Shown one piece after another: positions 23,086 to 34,978 of a stretch of 64,000 bases of DNA. Source of the DNA: Hemerocallis citrina. Taxonomy: Eukaryota; Streptophyta; Magnoliopsida; Asparagales; Asphodelaceae. A program made the position numbers and the translations under genes. The first letter of the stretch is position 1. Every line of letters begins with the position of its first letter. The notes beneath the pieces were generated by a model. It was not told the DNA's origin and did not search any database. It was given only the letters and a program-made list of their open reading frames with translations. The stretch lies in the NCBI GenBank assembly GCA_017893485.1, contig CM030366.1:104629796-104693795 (forward strand), written 5' to 3'.

Positions 23086-24221
23086 TTGCTCATGCAGTAG
23101 AGAATATATATTGAATTCCTCATGCAGTAGACAACATAAAATTGCATTAATAAACTAATTTTTTCACAATTTAAGCTATTGTTCACAATGTAAACTAATT
23201 TTTTCTATGTTATGCAACTAGTTAAACTATTTTTTCTCATCCAATTTTTCTATGTTAAACAGGTTGCAAAAAGGACCAAAAGAAAGAGGCAAATTTTCCT
23301 CTACAGGGATAACTTATAAGGAGTTCATGAATACCATATGTTAAATTTATGACAATTATGTAATTGTGGGGTATTGTGTGTGATGGTCAAATAATATGCT
23401 AGAGATGTGTATATGAGAAATAAAATTGTCAAATAACATGTTTAAAAGGGTGAAACATGGTGTGTGATACTGCAAAAGACGATCTATGGAGGTAAGTTTA
23501 TAAATGTGTACAACAGCACAAATGGTGGAATTTAATACTGACAGCAAATTTACCATTTCAAGCTACAAAGAATGTCTATCAGGCTGTTACTGATACCCCA
23601 AAGAACTGTTTATTAATGAGTCACCGAAGTACAAGGACCCTAACTAAATCAGTTGGGCCAAGTAAACAGAAATCCTAAGAAGGAAAAGAAAATAAGCAAT
23701 TTGTCTAAATGCACATTGTAAAACAATGCATAATTGACCAGCATCACGAAGAATTATCAGCAGTATATGGTCAACACTAGCAGTTGTAGACTTCAATTAT
23801 TATTCAGTTCAAAATAAAATGACAAAAAGGTATACATCGCTTAATAGAAGCTTAAAGACTCACAACGGGTGTTCGAAATCTTAGTGGAGGTGAGGAAGTC
23901 GATGCCTCGACGGTGCTGTCGATGTGGAGGAGTGCAGCGAGTGAAGTCGATGGTGCTGTCAGTGTTTGAAATATAAATTGAAGCTGATGGTGATGTCGAT
24001 GTACGAAATCGAATTTGGTGGTGCTGTCGGTGGGAGATCAACGATGCGTCTGGTTGTTCGAAGTTGATGGTGCTTTCAGTGAGGAGATCGAAATCGAAGA
24101 TTAGAGCTAGAGTTTGGATTGGGAAAGAGAGAGAAAGGGGGTGAGAGGTGGCTAGAAAGAAAGAAAGAGAGAAGATGATGGACTTGGGTTGCGTTTGGCC
24201 TTTTTAATTGAGCTGAAAAAA

Positions 24222-24572
24222 GGCTAAATTTGAAAGGAAAAAAAATACTTGAACTATCCCTTTATGCAGAAAACCTCACTGAACTATTTTTTTGCACAAG
24301 AAACCTCCTTGAAGTATGTTTTTAAAAAACCATAACTAACTTTTCTGCTTGTATTAGATAACCTCATTTATCTTTGTAAGTTGGTTCACAAAACATCATG
24401 CATCTTTCTTATTATTGTCAAAAAAACCTCACTCAACTTTAGCAGAAAGCTCATGCCATTGGAGTGGGTTTTTTGCAACCATACTTAAGTGTGGTTTTTT
24501 GCGTAAAAAATAGTTCAGTGAGGTTTTCTACATAAAGGGAATAGTTCAAGGGTTTTTTTTTTTAAATTTAGC
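24222..24572. mobile_element. MITE with long terminal inverted repeats
   Basis: The left arm contains CTTGAACTATCCCTTTATGC followed by AGAAAACCTCACTGAACTAT. The right arm is its near-exact reverse complement (AAATAGTTCAGTGAGGTTTT through GGGAATAGTTCAAGGG). Similarity continues outward through GGCTAAATTTGAAAGG and AAATTTAGCTGG, making arms of about 60-70 bases around about 200 bases of unique sequence. It is non-coding. The superfamily is not determined because the target duplication is obscured by A/T runs. Confidence 0.65.
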
Positions 24573-24820
24573 TGGAAAAAAAAAAACAAAACTTATCCCC
24601 TACATGTCCTCTACATGTCTCCTACGTGTCCCGACATGTCTAAAGAGTATCCGTTATTTTTTTTTTTAATTTTTTAAATTAAATTCACTGGATACGTACC
24701 AGATAGGTATTCTGAGAGTATCCTATGTGTATCGCGTTCGATATGTTCAGGAAACTTGGTATGTAACCCCCAAAGAGTATCCGTGATTTATAGACCATAA
24801 GCATGTCCTCGATTTTAATG

Positions 24821-27800
24821 TAGGATGGAAAATTGGCCGGTTTGACCTGCGACCCGCCCGGGACTTGCCTGTTCCAACCCGCCTGTAAGATGTCGGTTTG
24901 GGTCCAGGTCGAACCCGCGAGTCTAAGCGGGTCAACTCGGTTCGCTGAAAATGTGGATCCATCCCGCTCGACCCAGTTAAAATTCCCAACCCGCCCACCA
25001 ACCTGCGGGTCGACCTGCGGGCTTCGAACCGTTTGACCCGAACGGCTGAAAACAGACCCCAACAGCTGTTTTAGCCGTTTTTTAATGTTTTTTTTGTTTT
25101 TTGTTTTATTTCTCCTCATAAATACCCCTTAAACCACTCTAAAAATTTCACACCTTACTCTTTTAGTCTCTCTACTACTACTACTACTACCCAATCTCAA
25201 TTCATTCAAACTTTTCAACAAAGAAGCTAGCAACATAGAAGCAAAAAATTCCGATCGCATCGAATTCAACATTCAACTACGTTTACTTCAACTCCTCTAA
25301 CAAAGAAGCTCTCTTTCTTTCTCTTTCAATGACTACCGGACGGTCTGGACTTCTACTTCTAATTCTACTTTTATTTGCACTCTCATTCTATATACGAGTA
25401 TCTGCGAAGTACGGTATCAAAATTTCACAACCCTCCTATTTTCTTGATTTATTTTTGTAGTTATAATTTTTTGTATCATATTTATTTGTTTATTTTTTCT
25501 TGATTTTCTCAGTCTCAACCCTCCTATTGTTTTTTAGATTTTATTTGTTAACATATACCGTCAACATTGTTTTTAATTATTTCACCTACACTACCAAGGA
25601 CAAGTGTACAACATTAGAAATCGTTTTCTTTTTTACATACACTATTTACTATTATCATGTCTAGATCACGAGGTAGTGGCCTTAGCCAAAGTGGACAAGA
25701 TTCCACCGGCACTTCTCGTAGGCCTCCTATTGTCCTACAAATTGAGCCCGCCGAAGAGTACCCTACGACCGAAAATATTGGTACACACGATGTGTAACCA
25801 CAAGACATAGACATAGAAGAGGAAACATAAACACAACAAACTGAAACAATACAACCGGGTAATAGTAGAAAAATTAGAGGGTAAACAAGTAATTGGTACA
25901 AATTTTATGACTATATTCCGGACGAAGAAAATGTGGGTGTAGGTTTGAAAATTTGTAAAACTTGTTCCAAGCCATACAAATGGAAGAAGGGTGAGAGGAC
26001 AGGTACAATAAAACGACACATCCAAAATGTACACAAGGAACTTCTTGTAGGCCTACCTGGCCAACAAAAAATCCACCTTAGGACCAGTCTAGTTGATAGC
26101 CACTCTTATGATCCCGAACTTGTTCATCGGGAAATGGCCCGACTAGTAATTAAGGAAGAGTTACTATTTTTTATTTCAAGAGTAGGAACTTAGAGTCTTT
26201 TCATCAAACCGCATTAAACCTACATTTTAAAAGAATCCCTAGAAATACTTTGAAGTCAGATTATTTTAAAATGTACACCGAAATGAGAGATGGTTTGATT
26301 GCTATTTTATTGTGTTTAACTTGTAGAGTTTCTTTAACTTCGATTGTTAGAAGAATTGCAACAAAATTCCAATGATGGGAATAACTTGTCATTGGATCGA
26401 TAGTGATTGGATTTTTCAAAAAATGATCATATATATCACTTGCTGCATTGCTCTATCGCCATAGTGGTATTGAAATTGCAAGTCATACTTTAGATCTTTG
26501 TGATCTTTTCCATATTATGTGTATTAGTTTTGATAATGCATCTAACAAAAATGCATCAATTAGTATATTACAAACACAATTAGCTCCTCCATGTGACAAA
26601 AATTTTCTTATTAGATGTGCATGTCATATTTTAAATTTACGTGTTCAAGATGCATTAAAATAGCCGACCCGTATATAGTTAACATTAGAAATTGTGTACA
26701 TTTTATTGCATTAAGTGGCACCATATTTCAAGAATGGAAAGAATGGTGTAAGGTTAAAAATGTACATTTTAGACAATTTCCAAACAATGTTAAACACCGA
26801 TAGAACTGTACATGTTGTTATTCAATATAAAGCATGTATAAATGATTTTTGTATTGCAAAAAATATGCCAAATTTTCAAATGACAAACGAAGCTTGATAT
26901 TATGCCGAATCTTTGTTAACTTTTTAGAACCTTTCAAAACTGCAACTTTAAAAGTTTCAAAATCTTATGAATCTACTTCTACTAGCATTTTTATTTCAAT
27001 AGTTACTATGATGCAAACTTTCAATGAAATGATCGATTATTGGTCATATTGTGAAACCTGCATTCACCAAAATTTTAAAGTATTTTAGTCCTCATCCTAT
27101 GTTGTATTGTATTACTACTATGATGGATCCTTGGATCAAATTAGAAGGTACAAAAAGTTTGATTGAATTTTTTTTTACTTTACTTAGAGATGAATATGAA
27201 ATTGATTGGAGGACATTTTTAGCTCACTTTGAATCAACATTAAATAAGGTGTATGATTTTTATGATAGAAGTTTTGCATCTAGTAGTACAACTAGTTTAC
27301 TTAGTTCTTCTTTTGTTACTTCTAGAGGTAAGGGTAAGAATAAATTATATTATGCCACATTTAGTTACTTGCACAAATTCAATCAGAAAAACCTAGGACT
27401 AATCAACCAAATGAATTACATTGGTATAATCAACAAGATTCTGAAAGTTTTACTTCTACACTTGATATTTTACAATGGTGGAAAGACCATAAACATACTT
27501 ATATTATTCTTAAATACATGGCTAAAGATATATTTACTCATGTCATTGCTTCAGAAAGTGCATTTTCTACAAGTGGCAGGGTTCTAACCGATTACAGAAA
27601 TCGCTTGAAGCCCTGATCGTTGGAGATGCTCGTCTGCACAGAAGACTGGATGAAGACCGAAGATAGGACTCAAGGAAAAGGGTTCGACACGTCTACAAAG
27701 CAACTTGCTGGAAGAACAACAACAACAACAACAATAGCAACCAACATGAAGAATTGAATACCAACATTTAACAACAACAACAACAAATTGAAGACCAACA

Positions 27801-28299
27801 AATTGAAAAATATCGTAAATGTATAAAAAATTGTAAAAAATCTTTCTTTCTTATAAGAAAGTTGAAAAGTTGAAGAAAATTGTAATTGTATAGAAAAAAT
27901 TGTAATTGTATAGAACAAATTTATAATAAATCTTTATTTCATATAAAAAGTTGGAAATTTGTATAAGTTGAAATCATATGAATAATATATACATTTTTTT
28001 TAGCAATTTCACTATTTGATTTTTATTATTATTATTGAAATTTTTTATTTTTATTATTATTATTGCAATTTTTTAAGTAAAAAAAAATGAAATCAACGGG
28101 CCAAACCGCAACACGACCCGGCTCGACCTGGATTGGACCTGAATGGGTTCACGGGTTGGCCTGTTCGATATTTTGCTAATCCAACCTAGCCCGGCCCGGC
28201 CCGGTTAACCAACCGACCTGACCCGAACCGGCCCTATTTCGGTCCCAACCCGCGTGGGTCCGACCCGACCCGACCCGGTCGACCTAATTGCCAACCCTA
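24821..28299 (+). mobile_element. hAT superfamily DNA transposon (3.5 kb), degenerate
   Basis: The left end TAGGATGGAAAATTGGCCGG and the reverse-complemented right end TAGGGTTGGCAATTAGGTCG form imperfect terminal inverted repeats. Both ends carry GC-rich subterminal motifs of the AACCCG/CGACCCG type. The 8-bp TTTAATGT flanks the element (overlapping its first base on the left; 28300-28307 on the right), which fits the hAT 8-bp target duplication. The interior carries a transposase pseudogene. The structure is that of Ac-like plant hAT elements. Confidence 0.8.
25658..27620 (+). pseudogene. hAT transposase pseudogene (BED zinc finger to C-terminal dimerisation domain)
   Basis: The frame opens at about 25658 with a Ser/Arg/Gly-rich start. 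In-frame stops appear by 25796. A BED-type zinc finger follows at 25933-26040 (CKTC, then HIQNVH: C-x2-C...H-x4-H). Central RNase H-like pieces lie in several frames across 26190-27150, including NASNKN and IRCACHILNL-type motifs. The hAT C-terminal dimerisation domain is at 27457-27618 (LQWWKDH, then IASESAFSTSGRV). The parts are in the right order for a full transposase but are broken by many stops and frameshifts, so it cannot encode an active enzyme. It sits inside recognisable hAT termini. Confidence 0.8.
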
Positions 28300-28307
28300 T
28301 TTAATGT

Positions 28308-28660
28308 ATGTATGCATGTATGCATGTATGCACAAGATGATTAGTTTGTGTTTAACCTTCTATGCATGAAGGTCTTGGTGAATTAATTTAATCTAAAAGT
28401 TGGTTGGAATGGAAAGTAGTTTCATAATAATGGTAGAAATCCTGCTTTACAAAATCATAAAGACCAAATATGCAAATATGTTATATATAACACACATAGG
28501 TATGAAATCTTATGAATTTTGAAAAAAAAAAGGAATATATCTTTTAAACCCTCCCCAATCCTGAACAAGACCTCGAACTTACGCATTCTGCAACAATTCA
28601 CAAGAAAAAAAAAATCAATAATTAATTCTCACACTTAAACTTCGATTAGCTTAGAATAAG
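28308..28660. other. Unassigned AT-rich spacer
   Basis: A short ATGT/ATGC tandem run at 28305-28332 abuts the hAT target site. Beyond that I see no coding signal, terminal repeat or recognisable element. Confidence 0.5.
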
Positions 28661-28664
28661 ATGA

Positions 28665-29585
28665 CCAAATTAGGGCATGCATTTATGGAACCACAAGAGA
28701 CATTTATGAAATGTATGTTGAGGAAAATGAATTACCAAAAAAGTTCTTAAAAGATTCATGTCAAAGAGTATGCATCACCACAGATACTTGGACTTCTTTA
28801 CAAAGAATAAATTATATGTGTCACTGCCCACTTCATTGACTGAATTGGAAAATGCACAAAGAGATTTTGAAATTTTGTCCAAATTCTACTCATAAAGTTG
28901 AGGATTTAGGTATTGCAGTTGAGAAATGCTTGTTGGAGTGGGGGATTGATAAAGTGTATTCAATAACAGTTGATAATGCAAGCTCAAATGATATCATGGT
29001 TAATCTCTTAAAGAAGAAAGTCAACAATTGGTGGCATAGTGTTGTTAATTGCAAATATCTTCATACGAGGTGTGTTGCAAATATAATAAACTTCATAGTG
29101 TAGGATGGGGTGAAGGAGATGGGAAAATCAGTTGCCAGAGTTCGTGGGGTAGTGAGATAAATAAGTTGGTCTCCTTCTCGTTTTAAAAAAATTAAGGAAT
29201 GTGTCGAGATTGAAAAGATTGAGAGCAAGCGCATGTTGTGTCTTGATGTTCCTATTAGATGAAATTCCACATATCTTATGTTAGATACAACGGAGAAATT
29301 TGAAAGAGCTTTTGAACGGTTTAATGATAGGGATCCATTCTTTATGAGTTCACTAGAGGACGGTATTCCTTTAGATGATGATTCGGCTAATGTGAGGCGA
29401 CTTGTACAATTTTTAGAGTATTTTTATAATCTTACTTTGAAGGTATCAGGGTCTTTGTATGTAACTGCTAACACTTTTTGCCTGAGTTAGATGAAGTTGA
29501 TTGCCTTTTGAAACTGTGGGAAAGCAGTTATGATGTAAATTTAGCTACAATGGCTTCGAGAATGAGAGATAAATATAGCAAATGT
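28665..29585 (+). pseudogene. Second hAT transposase pseudogene (RICESLEEPER-like), interrupted
   Basis: Fragments in several frames match the central hAT transposase in order. They are a segment with ITTDTWTS-type sequence (28770-28800); KILKFCP through WGIDKVYSITVDNAS (28852-29000); LHTRCVANIINFIV (29060-29103); SRFKKIKEC and LDVPIRxNSTYLMLDT (29175-29290); then RAFERFNDRDPF and TLKVSGSLYVTANTF (29300-29480). Stops occur near 29103, 29155 and 29260, and the frame shifts near 29475 before DEVDCLLKLWESS and MASRMRDKYSKCWG. At that last motif, about 29583, the gene is cut by a copia-type LTR. The C-terminal dimerisation domain is not found. It is non-functional. Confidence 0.75.
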
Positions 29586-29735
29586 TGGGGAATGTTAGAT
29601 ATTTTAATATATATTCAGTCCTATATCAGGTTATGTATCAGTTTAGTATTTGGTTCCCTCCTATATATAGGAGTCATTGTAGTCAGTTATAATCAATCCA
29701 ATAATCCTTTCTCTATCTCTTTGTTTACTTTATCA
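29583..29735 (+). mobile_element. Copia-type short LTR
   Basis: A short terminal repeat starting TGTTGGGG (or TGTTAGAT at 29593) and ending TTTACTTTATCA, with TATATATAGG in the middle. It is followed at once by the primer-binding site TGGTATCAGAGCAG at 29736. The exact 5' edge is uncertain by about 10 bases. No matching 3' LTR was found, so the element is truncated or was disrupted by the Athila-like insertion. Confidence 0.65.
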
Positions 29736-30633
29736 TGGTATCAGAGCAGTAATCCCTAACCTAGTCTCTCTTCCCATCTCTAATCCCTAACCCTAATTAC
29801 TTTATCTCAAATCCAACTCCGTTGTCTTATTCATCGATAGCAACATCAACTCCAGCTACCAACATCAACAACATCAAACAACATCGATCAACTCCGGCCA
29901 CTAACTCGGCAGCACATCAACAACATCAACATTAATCTATCTCTGACCTTGCACATCGACCTCCTCAACCTATCCACCAACTCGGCAACAACACATCCCC
30001 TTCGACCTCCGATCTCTGAAAAACCATCCCCGTTAACCTACTCCAAATCCACTCACCCAAATCCTGCCGCCTCTATTCCCCTTCCCAAAATCGATCGAAA
30101 AACCATACGCATCAACCTACTCCAAATCCACTCACTCGAATCCTGCCGCCCCTACTGTCCTTCCCAAAATTGATCGCCTTCCCAAATCGATCAAAAAACC
30201 AAGCCGGCCCCTTTTTTTCCAATTCTCAGCCTAAATCTAAACTAAACCTAAACCCTAATTTCGTATTCTGATCATATACCCGAACCCGAACCCGTTTACC
30301 CCCTACTCGTTTCCACATAACCCTACCCGTAACCCGAATCCGTTTCCAAAAAAAACCCTATACTCCATACCCTATTCCTCCCAAACCCGACCCGCAACCC
30401 AAAACAAATACCCAAATCCTTTACCCAAACTTCATATATGCTTGCTTGTAGTCGTCGTCGTCGCCTTCGCCATCACCTCCAAACACAAAAAATCAAATAA
30501 AAAAATCAAAAAAATCAAAAAATATACAAAAATATTAAAAAATATTTAAAAATTTGCGTGCACTCTTTCTTCTCCAATGGAACCAAAATCTCACTGGTCT
30601 CTTTCATTTTCCACGGGCTTCCCCACTGCTAGA
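29736..30633 (+). mobile_element. Primer-binding site and leader of a truncated copia-type element
   Basis: TGGTATCAGAGCAG opens the region. It is followed by C-rich leader sequence with imperfect repeats of CCTACTCCAAATCCACTCA (30038 and 30118) and many CCCTAAC/CCCGAAC runs. No gag or pol is recognised before the Athila-like element interrupts at 30634. The 74-codon frame at 29949-30173 comes from the leader repeats. Confidence 0.5.
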
Positions 30634-31640
30634 TGATGAGTGTAATTTATATATGCTTTTATTACCCATTTACGCATAAAATTGTGAGTTCGTGTTTATT
30701 CATTTGAATTTCATCTTATTTTACTCAATTTTTTTATTTGTCTATTTTTGAAGGAATGAGATGGATGTTATGATTATGGACTCAAATACACAAAGTTATG
30801 GAGCGTGGAGTTGGAGAACAAAGCAATGCGAAAATGCAGCAATAACAGAACCTAGATCTTGTACGGCTATTTTGAACCTGAATATGGACGAATCTGAATA
30901 CGATCTCTAAATGAAAGATGTCCGTCTTCGAGTATTTTTTGAAATGATTACTCATTCGTCACAAACGAAGTTTTGTAGGCTCCAAAAAAATTAATTTTAT
31001 TACAGCTTGCACGCAGAAAATAGCAAGTGCATAGTTGACCGCACACCCGACCGAAGTTGTGGTCGACCGCGCAATTGACCGTCCTTCTCTCTATCCAGAC
31101 ACTGGACGTGTGAAGGGCATGAACAGGTTGACCGTCCAAAGTTGCGGTCGACCGCATCGGCGCTGATGCTATATTTTGAATGCGGGTTTCGGGTCCAATG
31201 GACTGTATTTTTATATTTCTTTTTAGGGTTTCTTTGGGGGCTATATATAGATGCGAATGTGAACTCTAGAGGGATATCTTGGGGGCTAGAAGAAGAAAAG
31301 AAAATCTTGAAGAGAAAGAGATTGAAGAAGAGGGAACTTGACGTCTTCAAGCAACATCAACAATAAAAACGAGTTTTTTTCTTCTTCTCTTCTAATGTTT
31401 ATTATGCAATCAAAGAGTATGTTTGTTAGTTGCAAATTTATTATGAACTAAATTTGTTATTTTAGGGTCTTCGATGTAGCCTAGTTTTGAGAACACAGTT
31501 ATAATATCATGTTATTCTATTCGTCTATTTTTTCATGGTTGTGTGTTTAATTTTTGCTCTTAATGCTTACAATTGTTTGGCCAATTTTTGTATGATTTGT
31601 TAGATCATGGAGAGACGAGAGGTAATTTGTGATTTAGAAC

Positions 31641-32222
31641 TGTTGCCGCTGGATTCGGTGTGGGGGCAATAGACAGAATTTGTAGGTTTGCAGAAACTCG
31701 AACAAGCTGGATCTCACTTCTTCGTTGTTGACAAGTTGACTCCTTGGTGCTCCCGCAGACCTGCACAAACGTTCGAAACACCGGGATGGATCCCAGGCGA
31801 CGAACCCTCCGACGCTCTTGTCAATACCAGAAAAAGTAATAGGAAAGAGCTCAAGTGCACAAAGAGTGATCACCTGTGATAGTACGAGGTAAGGGGGTAT
31901 TTATAGTCACCGTGGAGATCTCTTTCAGGATAATAGTGAGTCCCTACTTCCCGGTGTGGCTGGATAGGGGTGGTTACAACCACCTCCTCAAGATAAGGAC
32001 GAGCCAGGATTTCCTCCTATCCTATTGAACTGGTCCCTAACGGGTTGAGACCCATTCTCAACTGAACAGATCTGTTCATAGGGTTAGCAGGGTCCAAGAG
32101 GAGGGACCCGGTTCTCAATTCGGACCCGTCTGTAGGTGAAAAATTACTATCTGGCCCCTAGGACTTTAAGATTCGTGCCCACTTTGAATGGTTCCGATTT
32201 AACCTCATTTTCAGCCATATCA
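31641..32222 (-). mobile_element. Solo LTR nested in the Athila-like 5' LTR
   Basis: Starts TGTTGCCGC, ends GCCATATCA, and is flanked by a perfect AGAAC duplication (31636-31640, 32223-32227). The other Athila LTR reads straight through this site (TTTAGAACTATAGAATT near 41210). On the minus strand it has CTATAAATACCCCC, a good TATA box, near 31905, so the LTR is oriented minus. It has no internal region. Its small frames on either strand are not genes. Confidence 0.8.
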
Positions 32223-32524
32223 AGAACTATAGAATTAAACATCATTGATTGAGCGAAATTAGATATGATTTACCGCGATTGATGTGACTATAAAGAAATC
32301 CATAGAACTTAATGAGTCTTCAATTAATTAAATTTGCATAGAGATATGACAAACTGTTAGTTGGAGATATTTTTGATGTTCTTCGAGAGAGAACATTGAA
32401 TAATTAGGAGATTTTGGTCAACAACTCAGAAAAGTAAAATTTGTTATTACATGAAATTATGAATTGTGTGGGATAAAGTTGGTGAAATAAAATGCCATAG
32501 AATTAGTTTTTGCTACTAACAAAC

Positions 32525-33465
32525 AATAAAATTTTAGATTTTCATTCTTCTTAATTAGTTTAGTTCTTTTCTTAATTTAATTTAGTTTAGTTGCTATTTC
32601 TATTATATTATCCGTTTTCCAAATAGTAGTTAATCTAGTCAATTTCAGTACTCAATAAAATAATTATTCCTTGTGAGTTCGACACTCTTTTCACTTATCT
32701 ATACTACTTGTTGCGATTTTGTACACTTGCAAATAATCCCATCAAGTTTTTGACACCGCTGTCTGGGATTAATTATTCTTTTATTGATATTGATAATTGC
32801 TAGATTGTTACTAATTTGGATTTTTCTTATTATTTTTATTTTTTGTTTTTTGTTTTTCTATATTTCAGGACATAGAAGTGTATCACGATGGCATCCAACA
32901 ATTACCAATGGTCTTTGGAGAGAACAATGCCTGGAAGAGCGGCCGGAGTTTTTGAGCTTGATCCTATTGCCACATTGAAGGCACAAATTGTTATTTTATA
33001 AAATTTTAGATTTTCATTCTTCTTAATTAGTTTAGTTCTTTTCTTAATTTAATTTAGTTTAGTTGCTATTTCTATTATATTATCTGTTTTCCAAATAGTA
33101 GTTAATCTAGTCAATTTCAGTACTCAATAAAATAATTATTCCTTGTGAGTTCGACACTCTTTTCACTTATCTATACTACTTGTTGCGATTTTGTACACTT
33201 GCAAATAATCCCATCAAGTTTTTGGCACCGCTGTCGGGGATTAATTATTCTTTTATTGATATTGATAATTGCTAGATTGTTACTAATTTGGATTTTTCTT
33301 ATTATTTTTATTTTTTGTTTTTTTGTTTTTCTATATTTCAGGACATAGAAGTGTATCACGATGGCATCCAACAATTACCAATGGTCTTCAGAGAGAACAA
33401 TACCTGGAAAAGCGGTCGGAGTTTTTGAGCTTGATCCTATTGCCATATTGAAGGCACAAATTGTT
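32525..33465 (+). repeat. Tandem duplication of about 472 bp spanning LTR end, primer-binding site and gag start
   Basis: The block from TTTTAGATTTTCATTCTTC (32532) through the LTR end, primer-binding site and ATGGCATCCAAC gag start (32888) recurs with ATG at 33361. The first primer-binding site copy is mutated (TGACACCGCTGTCTGGGA at 32751); the second is closer to consensus (33223-33240). Confidence 0.85.
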
Positions 33466-33760
33466 ATTTTATATAAACAATTATGTAATATGAATGTTAA
33501 TTTTATCAAACTAATACGATTTGTTATCTTTGTGCAGGAAATCACTCAAATACAGATTGCGAAGTGGGAAATCATTTTGCTCAATCAAATTTCAATCAAA
33601 CAAATTACATGTCCAATTTCCAACATCAAAACAATCCTTATTCTAACACGTATAATCCAGGATGGAGAAACCACCCCAATTTTCCATGGAACAACAACCT
33701 AAGGAGCAATTGGACCACCTCAAAATTTTCAGCATCAAGAAAGGAAGCCGACACTTGAAG
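33361..33760 (+). pseudogene. Athila-like gag remnant
   Basis: The frame starts MASNNYQWSSERT, with a conserved FELDPIA segment about 25 residues in. It then loses phase, and a second frame (33564-33758) carries QNNPYSNTYNPGWRNHPNFP, the characteristic C-terminal segment of Athila-clade gag just after the zinc-knuckle region. Most of the capsid region between these two parts is deleted. A duplicate of the first 35 codons lies upstream at 32888. It cannot make a full gag protein. Confidence 0.75.
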
Positions 33761-34439
33761 AGATGTTTATGCAATACATGCAAAAGACAGAGCAATACAT
33801 CCAGAAGATAGATTGGACGATACAGAATAATACGGCTTCAATTCATAACCTTGAGGCTCAAATTGGTCAGATTTTAAATATTATTACAGAGAGAACAGCA
33901 AGAACCTTTTCCAGTAACACAGTGACTAATCCTTAAGAGCATGTTCAAGTAATAACACCGAGAAGTGGAAGAACAATTGAGCAGCCACAAGAAGAAAATA
34001 CCGAACAAAATGTGCTTGAAAAGTAAGATGAGTTACAACTAATTTTGGAGGAACAAGCGCAGCAGGTGGCCAATCACCATTCTAAGAAGGATAAAGAAGT
34101 TACAAGCCAAACAATTTCACGAGAGTTTAATTCTGACACTTATCCTAAATCTCCTTATGATCCACTGATTTCTTTTCCACAAAGACTTAAAAAGAACAAG
34201 CTTGATAATTAGTTTTCAAAATTTTTAAATATTTTTAAGCAATTGCATATTAATATTCCTCTTATTGATGCTTTGGCACAAATGCCTAAATGTGCTACAA
34301 TTTTTAAAAATATTTTATCAAACAAGAGGAAGCTGGAAGAGAATGAAATGGTGATGCTAACCGAAGAGAGTAGCGCAATTTTACAAAAGAAGTGGTCTCC
34401 CTAAACTGAAAGATCAAGGGAGTTTTACGATTCCTTGCA

Positions 34440-34978
34440 CTATTGGAAATTTTTATTTTGATAAAGTTTTATGTGATTTAGGAGCAAGTATTAATCTTAT
34501 GCCTTTCTCGGTTTTCAGGAAACTTGGTATTGGATAAGTAAAGCCGACTAAAATTTCTTTACAATTGGCAGACTTATCTATCAAGTACCCAAGATGGATA
34601 ATTGAAGATGTTCTGGTAAAGGTAGACAAGTTTATATTTCCAGCTGATTTGGTAGTGCTTGATATGAAGAAAGATGAACAAATTCCGTTGATTTTGGAGC
34701 GATCTTTTTTAGTTACGGGGAGAGGATCTTTTTTAGTTACGGGGAGAGCTTTGATTGATGTCCAACAAGAAAAACTTATTTTGAGGGTTGAGGATGAACA
34801 AGGAATGTTTGATGTTTTTAAATCCATGGAGGTTGCTGCTGAAGCTCACTCATGTTTTCAAGTTTGTGAAACTAATCTAATTGTGGGAGAGACATATAGG
34901 GAGAAAGTTAAGAAATTATCAATTAAAGTGTGTCCAACAAATTTAGCAACTCTTGAATCGGAGAAAGAACAGATTTAG
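34440..34978 (+). pseudogene. Athila-like aspartic protease region, degenerate
   Basis: The retropepsin active-site region reads [18 protein letters not shown] stop lies at about 34538 (TGGATAAGT context), followed by an open frame from 34565 with KYPRWIIEDVLVKVDKFIFP and PLILERSFLVTGR. The typical ILGRPFLATGRALIDV segment is altered: a roughly 33-base tandem duplication gives the FLVTGR unit twice (34705-34750). No reverse transcriptase follows, and an A/T-rich spacer with stops leads to the 3' region. Confidence 0.75.

Larger units (their letters stand above)
22918..24785. mobile_element. Possible degenerate terminal-inverted-repeat element
   Basis: CACGGATACGGGTACGCATA at 22918 is mirrored at 24785, where the reverse complement starts CACGGATACTC. 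Further GGATACG/CGTATCC motifs lie near both ends. Flanking bases do not give a clear target duplication. The interior holds an (AAT)n run, a region of GATGGTGCTGTCGG-type imperfect repeats (23870-24080) and a MITE, but no transposase. The minus-strand 66-codon frame at 23841-24041 is a product of those repeats. Confidence 0.3.

Noticed and set aside
22918..24785. A confident complete DNA transposon
   Set aside because: The terminal CACGGATAC repeats face each other, but no target duplication or transposase was found, so it is listed only as a low-confidence feature.
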